In this document: one piece after another, positions 59,276-64,000 of the stretch
Layout: every line of letters begins with the position of its first letter
How positions within the stretch are numbered: position 1 is the first letter of the stretch
Assembly (NCBI RefSeq): GCF_007713735.2
Contig: NZ_VMNW02000046.1
Span: 1-64,000, forward strand
Source of the DNA: Amycolatopsis acidicola
GTDB taxonomy: Bacteria > Actinomycetota > Actinomycetes > Mycobacteriales > Pseudonocardiaceae
Reading direction: 5' to 3'
DNA: 64,000 nucleotides
Translations under genes and position numbers: made by a program
Notes under the pieces: model-generated
The model's input: only the letters and a program-made list of their open reading frames with translations
What the model was told of the DNA's origin: nothing
Databases searched by the model: none

Positions 59276-59312
59276 GCTGCCTCCCGGCGAGGGGTCGTCG
59301 CCGGGAGGCAGC
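59276..59312. terminator. Hairpin between convergent hydrolase 2 and Rieske 4
   Basis: A perfect 15-base stem GCTGCCTCCCGGCGA / TCGCCGGGAGGCAGC with a seven-base loop. No T-run follows on either strand, so it is a rho-independent-like but atypical terminator. Confidence 0.75.
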
Positions 59313-59317
59313 GGGGC

Positions 59318-60472
59318 TCAGCCGGTGACACCGTCGATGTCACGGGCGAGTTGGCGGTGCAGGTGCTGGCACGACTGCTCGTTGCGGCCGTACCGGTAGT
59401 AGCCGTCCGGCCAGGCCTTCGAGTTCTCCTGGATCGTCTGCTCCATCGGCCAGTCCTCTTCCTTGGCGGCCTGCTCCAGGATCGACCAGCTCTTGTTCAG
59501 CCGCGCCGTCATCGCCTCGTCGAGGATCTCCGGGCGCACCAGGAAGCGGATGTGCGTGGTGGAGCGGCTTGGGTTGTTCACATCCGGCCACACGGTCCAG
59601 AATTCGACGTGGTCCGGGGCGGCGATCACCATCGAGTTCGGGTAGATGAACATGTTGCTGCCGATGTACTTCCACAGCCCGTCGAGCTGCTCGTTCTCCT
59701 TGACCAGCTTGGTCATCTTGCGGCGCGGGCTGAACGACTGCCCGTGCCTGCCATAGCTCTCCCACGCGCTGGTGTTCGTCTCGATCAGCTTGCCGACGCC
59801 CGTGGGGTGCAGGAACTTCGGGTGCAGCACGTCGATCGCGCCGTCGAGCACGATCTTCCAGTTGATGTCGAGGGTGAACGAGCGGTCGAGGAAGGTCTCG
59901 CAGCGGTCCAGGGCGAACTCGTCGAGCTGTGAGCCCACCTGCGGGCCGAGGTATTCGGCGACCGTGCGGTTCTCGTCGTGGGAAAAGTCGAGCCAGATGA
60001 AGCCGTAGGCCTCCTCGGCCTTGACCGTGTGCAGCCCGTTCGTCTTGTGGTCGATCGGGTCGAAGAACTCCTCGTACGGCACGTGCCGCAGTTCGCCGTT
60101 GTCCCGGCCGTAGGACCAGCCGTGGTACTGGCACATGAACACGCGTTTGCTGCCGCAGGCCTCGTATTCGACGCGGCCGCCGCGGTGGCGGCACATGTTG
60201 ACGTAGGCGGCGACGGACTCGTCCGACCTGCGCACGATGATCAGCGGGATGCCCAGTACCTCACGGGTGATGAAGGCGCCGGGGGCCGCGATTTCCGATC
60301 CGTGCGCCACGATCAGCGGCACGCGCTTGAGCGCGCCCCGTTCCGCGGCCGCTCGTTCCTCGCTCACGAAATGCGAGATCGGCACGTGGAGATCGGACGG
60401 AGCCAGATCGGTCGTGTCGTTGCGCAGGTGACCGGTCAGCCGGGCGGCCACTTCCTCGTTGAGCACACTCAC
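59318..60472 (-). CDS. Rieske non-heme iron oxygenase, alpha subunit 4
   Basis: A 384-residue Rieske oxygenase, the most divergent of the four: CRHRGG and CQYHGW cluster ligands, iron ligands in DGAIDVLHPKFLHP. GTG at 60472 chosen because GAGGAG lies seven bases upstream (MSVLNEEVAARL); the ATG at 60520 would start directly at the GAGACA operator and lacks a ribosome site. Confidence 0.9.
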   Translation of the reverse strand: MSVLNEEVAARLTGHLRNDTTDLAPSDLHVPISHFVSEERAAAERGALKRVPLIVAHGSEIAAPGAFITREVLGIPLIIVRRSDESVAAYVNMCRHRGGRVEYEACGSKRVFMCQYHGWSYGRDNGELRHVPYEEFFDPIDHKTNGLHTVKAEEAYGFIWLDFSHDENRTVAEYLGPQVGSQLDEFALDRCETFLDRSFTLDINWKIVLDGAIDVLHPKFLHPTGVGKLIETNTSAWESYGRHGQSFSPRRKMTKLVKENEQLDGLWKYIGSNMFIYPNSMVIAAPDHVEFWTVWPDVNNPSRSTTHIRFLVRPEILDEAMTARLNKSWSILEQAAKEEDWPMEQTIQENSKAWPDGYYRYGRNEQSCQHLHRQLARDIDGVTG

Positions 60473-60519
60473 GCTGGGGCTCCTCGTCGTCGTGGTGGGT
60501 TGTTCGAAGTATGCGTACA

Positions 60520-60545
60520 TGAGACATTGCTTGTCTAGTGTCTCA
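60520..60545. promoter_or_regulatory. Inverted repeat TGAGACA-N12-TGTCTCA, Rieske 4
   Basis: Perfect seven-base arms TGAGACA / TGTCTCA with a twelve-base spacer; same arms and spacer as 58296-58323. Lies about 47 bases upstream of the Rieske 4 start. Confidence 0.75.
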
Positions 60546-60686
60546 CGCTACAATAGCCGACGAAACCTTCACTACCAGCGACGATACACCTACGGTCAGT
60601 AGATGGACGGCGGTTCTCGTCCGTGTCATACTCCCTCCACCCAAGCTCCGGAGCCCGGTTTCCGCTCCGAAGCCGGAAAGGACGCC

Positions 60687-61892
60687 ATGAGCGGTTATTC
60701 GCTACTGTCCGGGATCCGGGTCCTCGAGGTCGCGCAGCTCGCGCCCTCGTCGGTCGGCGGCCATCTCGCGGATCTCGGTGCCGAGGTCATCAAGGTGGAA
60801 ACCGGCGCGGGCGACCCGGTGCGCACCGGCGGCGCGCTCGCCGTCGGCGGCCCGGACGGCCCGGCCTTCCTGCACCTGCGCTGGAACCGCGGCAAGAAGA
60901 GCGTCCGGCTCGACCTGCGCGACGAAGCAGGCAAGGCCGCTTTTCGTGATCTGGCCAGGGAAAGCGACGTCGTCATCGAAGGCACGCGCGCCGGCTATCT
61001 CGACTGGCTCGGCCTCGGCTACGACGTGCTCGCGGAAGCCAACCCGCGTCTGGTGTTCTGCCAGATCTCGGGCCTCGGCACCGAAGGCCCGTACCGGAAG
61101 CTCGGCTCGGGCGGGCCGGTTTTCGACGCGTATGCGGGGCTTCGCGAGGTGAACACGCCGGACACCCCGCCCACCGAAGGAATGGCGGGTTCGACCACGC
61201 CGCCGATCGCGATGCACGCGCTGGGCTCGTACGGCGCGATGGGCATCCTCGCCGCGATCCTGCACGCACGGGAAACGGGCAAGGGCAGCAGCCTCGCCGT
61301 TGCCGGGATCGACGTCGCCACCGGCTGGCTCCCGGACGGGGTCGACGCCGAACTCAACGAGCAGCGCACCGTGCCGCGGCCGGGCTGGCTGCCCGACGGG
61401 CGGCTCCCCGACTGGCCCCGGCTGGAGGCGTACCGCACGAAGGACGGCGCGGCGATCCTGATGGGCGCCCACGTTGAGAAGTTCTGGCGCCATTTCTGTG
61501 CAGCGGTCGGCAAACCGGAACTGAGCGAGATCGACCTGAGCAACGCCGATGAGGGTGCCGCCGAACGCGCCGAAACCGTGTGGCGTGAGCTGCGGTCGAT
61601 TTTCGCGACGCGCACCAGGGCCGAGTGGATCGAGCTGTTCGTCGAACACGACATCGCGGGCGGCCCGGTGAACACGTTCGCCGATGTTCCCGCCGACCCG
61701 CATTTCCAGGCCAGGCCCACCACCTACGCCACCGGTGACGACGCCACCGGCCCACTGGAAATGCTCGTCTCGCCGGTCCGGCTGACCGGTCACGAGTTCG
61801 CTCCCGGGATGCCGCCCGAACTGGGCGCCGACACCTACGACGTGCTCCGCCACGTCGCCGGATACGACCACGACACCGCATCGAAGTACTGA
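60687..61892 (+). CDS. CaiB/BaiF (family III) CoA-transferase
   Basis: A 401-residue CoA-transferase: LSGIRVLEVAQLAPSSVGGHLADLGAEVIKVE at the N-terminus and PVFDAYAG holding the likely catalytic Asp; C-terminal IAGGPVNTFADV and HFQAR. It moves CoA between acids without ATP. ATG with GGAAAGGA upstream. Followed after 51 bases by acyl-CoA synthetase 6. Confidence 0.93.
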   Translation: MSGYSLLSGIRVLEVAQLAPSSVGGHLADLGAEVIKVETGAGDPVRTGGALAVGGPDGPAFLHLRWNRGKKSVRLDLRDEAGKAAFRDLARESDVVIEGTRAGYLDWLGLGYDVLAEANPRLVFCQISGLGTEGPYRKLGSGGPVFDAYAGLREVNTPDTPPTEGMAGSTTPPIAMHALGSYGAMGILAAILHARETGKGSSLAVAGIDVATGWLPDGVDAELNEQRTVPRPGWLPDGRLPDWPRLEAYRTKDGAAILMGAHVEKFWRHFCAAVGKPELSEIDLSNADEGAAERAETVWRELRSIFATRTRAEWIELFVEHDIAGGPVNTFADVPADPHFQARPTTYATGDDATGPLEMLVSPVRLTGHEFAPGMPPELGADTYDVLRHVAGYDHDTASKY

Positions 61893-61943
61893 AGCCCCAC
61901 CCGAACCCGGCTGACCGCCACATCGCCCAACGAGGAGCGAGAC

Positions 61944-63479
61944 GTGAACATCAACGACCTGGTCCGTTTCTGGGGCCGCACCCGGCCGGAGCATCCGGCG
62001 ATCATCTTCGACGGCAAGACCCAGACCTGGGGCGAGCTCGACGCGGTATCCGACGCGCTGGCCCGCGGGCTCGCCGAACGGGGCGTGCGCAAGGGCGACC
62101 GCGTGGGCATCCTGATGAAGAACCGGCCCGAGGTGGCGTGGACGATGCTCGCCACCGTCAAGCTCGGCGCGATCAGTGTGCCGCTGAACTTCCGGCTGCT
62201 GGGCAAGGAACTCCAGCCGATGCTGGAAGACGCCGCGCCGAAGGTCGTGGTCGCCGAGGCCGAGTTGACGGGGCTGTTGGAGCCCGCGCACGAAGTGCTC
62301 GACTTCGGCATCTTCGCCACGGGAGACAGTGACCTGCCGTCGTTCGAGCAGCTTCTGGTCCACAGTGGACCGTCACCGGCCGTGGAGCTTGCCGACGAGG
62401 ATCCAGCGTTCATCTGTTACACGTCCGGGACCACCGGTGTGCAGAAGGGCGCGCTGCTCACCCACCGGAGCATCCTTTCGGTCGGCCAGTCCGCGGCCGT
62501 CGCGCACGGCCTGACCTGGCGCGACCGGGTGCTCGCCGCCGCGCCGCTCGTGTACACCGGGTCCGGGATCTCGGTGTTCATGCAGTTCGTGGTCTACCCG
62601 GGCGCGACGATGGTGCTGCTGCGCGATTTCGACGCCGAACTGGGCCTGGCCGCGATCATCGACCACAAGGTGACGGCGTCGACGATGGTGCCGGTGATCT
62701 GGGAGCGGATGGCGCGGCTGCCCGGGTTCAACGAGAAGCACCTGGCGAACTTCACCTTCGCCGGCGCGGGCGGCGCCCCGGTGCGGACGGACCTGCTGGA
62801 GACGTTCCGCGCGCAGGGAATCCCGCTCACCCAGGTGTACGGGATCACCGAGGCGTCCGGGCTGGTGGCCGCGATGCGGTACGAGGACGCGGTCAAGCGG
62901 CCGGGTTTCGCGGGACTGCCGCTGCTCGGCACGCAGATCCGCATCGGCGACGAACGCGGCGAGACGCTGCCGGCGGGCGAGGTCGGCGAGGTCATGGTCT
63001 ACGGGCCGCACGTGATGAACTCGTACTGGCAGCGCCCGGAAGAGACGGCCGCGGCGATCCAGCAGGGCTGGCTGCGCACCGGCGACCTCGGCCTGCAGGA
63101 CGAGGACGGGTTTTTGAAACTGGTGGACCGGAGCAAGGATCTGGTCATCTCCGGTGGGCTCAACGTCTATCCCGCCGAGATCGAGCAGGCGCTCTCGGGC
63201 ATCGAGGGTGTGCTCGAACTGGCAGTGATCGGGGTGCCCGACGCCAACTGGGGCGAGGTGCCGATGGTGGTCTTTCGCACCGAACAGGACGTGCCCACGG
63301 TGCGCGACCGGCTCGCCGCCGCCGCGGAATCCAACCTGGCCCGGTTCAAGCAGCCCAAGTACGCCGTCGGTTCGGCCGACCCGCTGCCGCGCACGTTCTC
63401 GGGGAAGCTGGCGAAACCGCTGCTCCGGCAACAGTTCCCGAACGCCCCGGAGGATTCGGCGCTGCCGCGGTCGCGGTGA
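61944..63479 (+). CDS. Acyl-CoA synthetase (AMP-binding) 6
   Basis: A 511-residue CoA ligase: CYTSGTTGVQKGALLTH (Gln at the usual Pro of PKGV), VYGITEASG, GWLRTGDLG, catalytic Lys in FSGKLAKPLLR. GTG start with GAGGAG six bases upstream. Follows the CoA-transferase, so this unit can activate acids by either ligase or transferase chemistry. Confidence 0.94.
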   Translation: MNINDLVRFWGRTRPEHPAIIFDGKTQTWGELDAVSDALARGLAERGVRKGDRVGILMKNRPEVAWTMLATVKLGAISVPLNFRLLGKELQPMLEDAAPKVVVAEAELTGLLEPAHEVLDFGIFATGDSDLPSFEQLLVHSGPSPAVELADEDPAFICYTSGTTGVQKGALLTHRSILSVGQSAAVAHGLTWRDRVLAAAPLVYTGSGISVFMQFVVYPGATMVLLRDFDAELGLAAIIDHKVTASTMVPVIWERMARLPGFNEKHLANFTFAGAGGAPVRTDLLETFRAQGIPLTQVYGITEASGLVAAMRYEDAVKRPGFAGLPLLGTQIRIGDERGETLPAGEVGEVMVYGPHVMNSYWQRPEETAAAIQQGWLRTGDLGLQDEDGFLKLVDRSKDLVISGGLNVYPAEIEQALSGIEGVLELAVIGVPDANWGEVPMVVFRTEQDVPTVRDRLAAAAESNLARFKQPKYAVGSADPLPRTFSGKLAKPLLRQQFPNAPEDSALPRSR

Positions 63480-63585
63480 TTCCGGCCGGGCGGCGGGGGA
63501 CCGTGCGCGGGGCTGGCCGAGTGGTAGGGCTGGCCAGGCGGCGGGGCTGGCCGGGTGGCTTAGGTCGGCCGCGCTGGGCTGCCGG

Positions 63586-63731
63586 GCGGGGCACGGCCTC
63601 GGCACCTGTCGCGGTCCCGGTGAGTCCGGCCGGGCTAAGGGCGGGCCGGAGGGACCGGGCTGTCTGCGCCGTGCAGCCGGCGCGGGGCACGGCCTCGGCA
63701 CCTGTCGCGGTCCCAGTGAGTCCGGCCGGGC
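63586..63731. repeat. 50-base direct repeat, two copies
   Basis: 63586-63635 and 63682-63731 are identical except for one base (CCCGGTGA/CCCAGTGA). A third shorter relative runs around 63770-63800. Confidence 0.85.
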
Positions 63732-63795
63732 GGCGGTCTGGCCGGTTGGATTGGCTTGGCCGAGCCGGGCTGCCGAGGCGAGGTTCGGCTTCGGC

Positions 63796-63832
63796 AGCTG
63801 TCGCGGTCGCGGTCGCGGTCGCGGTCGCGGTG
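63796..63832. repeat. GTCGCG hexamer tandem run
   Basis: GTCGCG repeated about five to six times in a row. Confidence 0.85.
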
Positions 63833-64000
63833 AATCGAGCCGTCCAGTGAGAGGCGGACTGGCTGGAGTGGGCATCGTTTCGACACTGCCGGGTTCTCAT
63901 CGGCCCGGCCCGGCAGCGCCGAGCTTCCGCCGTTTGGCGCTGCTGAACAACATTCCCGGCGCCGTCCGAGCCGCCGAACCCACCACCGGCACCCGCCAAG

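Larger units (their letters stand above)
63480..64000. other. Gene-free GC-rich repeat region at the window end
   Basis: 521 bases with no convincing coding region. It holds a 50-base direct repeat and a hexamer run; a gene might continue beyond the window but its features cannot be read here. Confidence 0.55.

Noticed and set aside
63346..63999. 217-residue minus-strand frame at the window end
   Set aside because: It overlaps the end of acyl-CoA synthetase 6 and runs through the GC repeats with Ala/Thr/Arg low complexity.
1..64000. Steroid (cholesterol) degradation cluster
   Set aside because: No HsaC-type extradiol dioxygenase, KstD, Kst regulators or Mce genes, and the promoter motifs do not match KstR or KstR2 operators as I know them.
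1..64000. Aromatic ring-cleavage pathway
   Set aside because: I looked for extradiol/intradiol dioxygenases, ring hydroxylase beta subunits and beta-ketoadipate genes and found none in this window.

Overview
The window is high-GC actinobacterial DNA, most likely from a soil actinomycete of the Pseudonocardiales (Amycolatopsis-like). I infer this from the codon bias, GTG/TTG starts, ATGA/GTGA gene overlaps, mycofactocin-type dehydrogenases, F420/LLM-type flavoenzymes, FprB-type reductase and a DUF222-HNH (13E12-type) protein. No rRNA, tRNA, phage genes, insertion sequences or CRISPR array were seen.

Almost all of it (about 0-63.5 kb) is one accessory catabolic island. I count six acyl-CoA synthetases, four Rieske oxygenase alpha subunits, two P450s, three aldehyde dehydrogenases, seven short-chain dehydrogenases, three crotonase-fold proteins, three SCP-x/thiolase-like proteins, two DUF35 proteins, three MFS permeases, two luciferase-like monooxygenases, a CoA-transferase, a nitronate-monooxygenase-like protein, electron-transfer partners, five TetR regulators and one LysR regulator.

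Layout. 0-5 kb (-): small EthD-like protein, acyl-CoA synthetase, MFS, amidohydrolase. 5.3-7 kb (+): SDR and NMO-like protein. 7-10.6 kb: two TetR regulators, a luciferase-like enzyme, a hydrolase and a cupin. 10.7-19.2 kb (-): a nine-gene unit ALDH / Rieske / DUF35 / thiolase (frameshifted) / lipocalin-like / MFS / P450 / flavin reductase / crotonase. 19.3-25.5 kb (+): TetR, acyl-CoA synthetase, NDMA-type alcohol dehydrogenase, LimB-like monooxygenase, ferredoxin-FprB fusion. 25.5-31.7 kb: P450 (-), then ALDH, SDR, ferredoxin, acyl-CoA synthetase and phosphoesterase (+). 31.9-33.1 kb: an isolated DUF222-HNH gene. 33.5-36.9 kb (+): Rieske, two SDRs, TetR. 37-44.7 kb (-): TetR, then a seven-gene unit Rieske / crotonase / DUF35 / thiolase / SDR / acyl-CoA synthetase / crotonase. 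44.7-48.1 kb (-): GNAT, TLP1-like thiolase, Rieske reductase. 48.2-49.1 kb: a gene-free block of short tandem repeats. 49.1-52.4 kb (-): lipocalin-like protein, phosphotransferase, MFS. 52.5-55 kb: LysR and acyl-CoA synthetase, divergent. 55.1-60.5 kb: SDR, ALDH, mycofactocin-type SDR, hydrolase, Rieske. 60.7-63.5 kb (+): CoA-transferase and acyl-CoA synthetase. 63.5-64 kb: repeats.

How it may work (inference): P450s, Rieske enzymes and luciferase-like enzymes oxygenate a hydrophobic, probably alicyclic or terpenoid substrate; ADH/SDR/ALDH oxidise it to an acid; synthetases or the CoA-transferase activate it; crotonases with DUF35/SCP-x pairs (retro-aldolase type, as Ltp2/ChsH2 in steroid side-chain degradation) shorten it. 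Ring-cleavage dioxygenases, acyl-CoA dehydrogenases and Rieske beta subunits are absent here.

The most striking observation is a recurrent partly palindromic motif, CTAM-N5-TTAGGTAA, found at up to fourteen places in nearly every promoter region between 7.6 and 53.5 kb. A different inverted repeat, GAGACA-N12-TGTCTC, marks the 57-60.5 kb units. The island therefore looks like at least two superimposed regulons.
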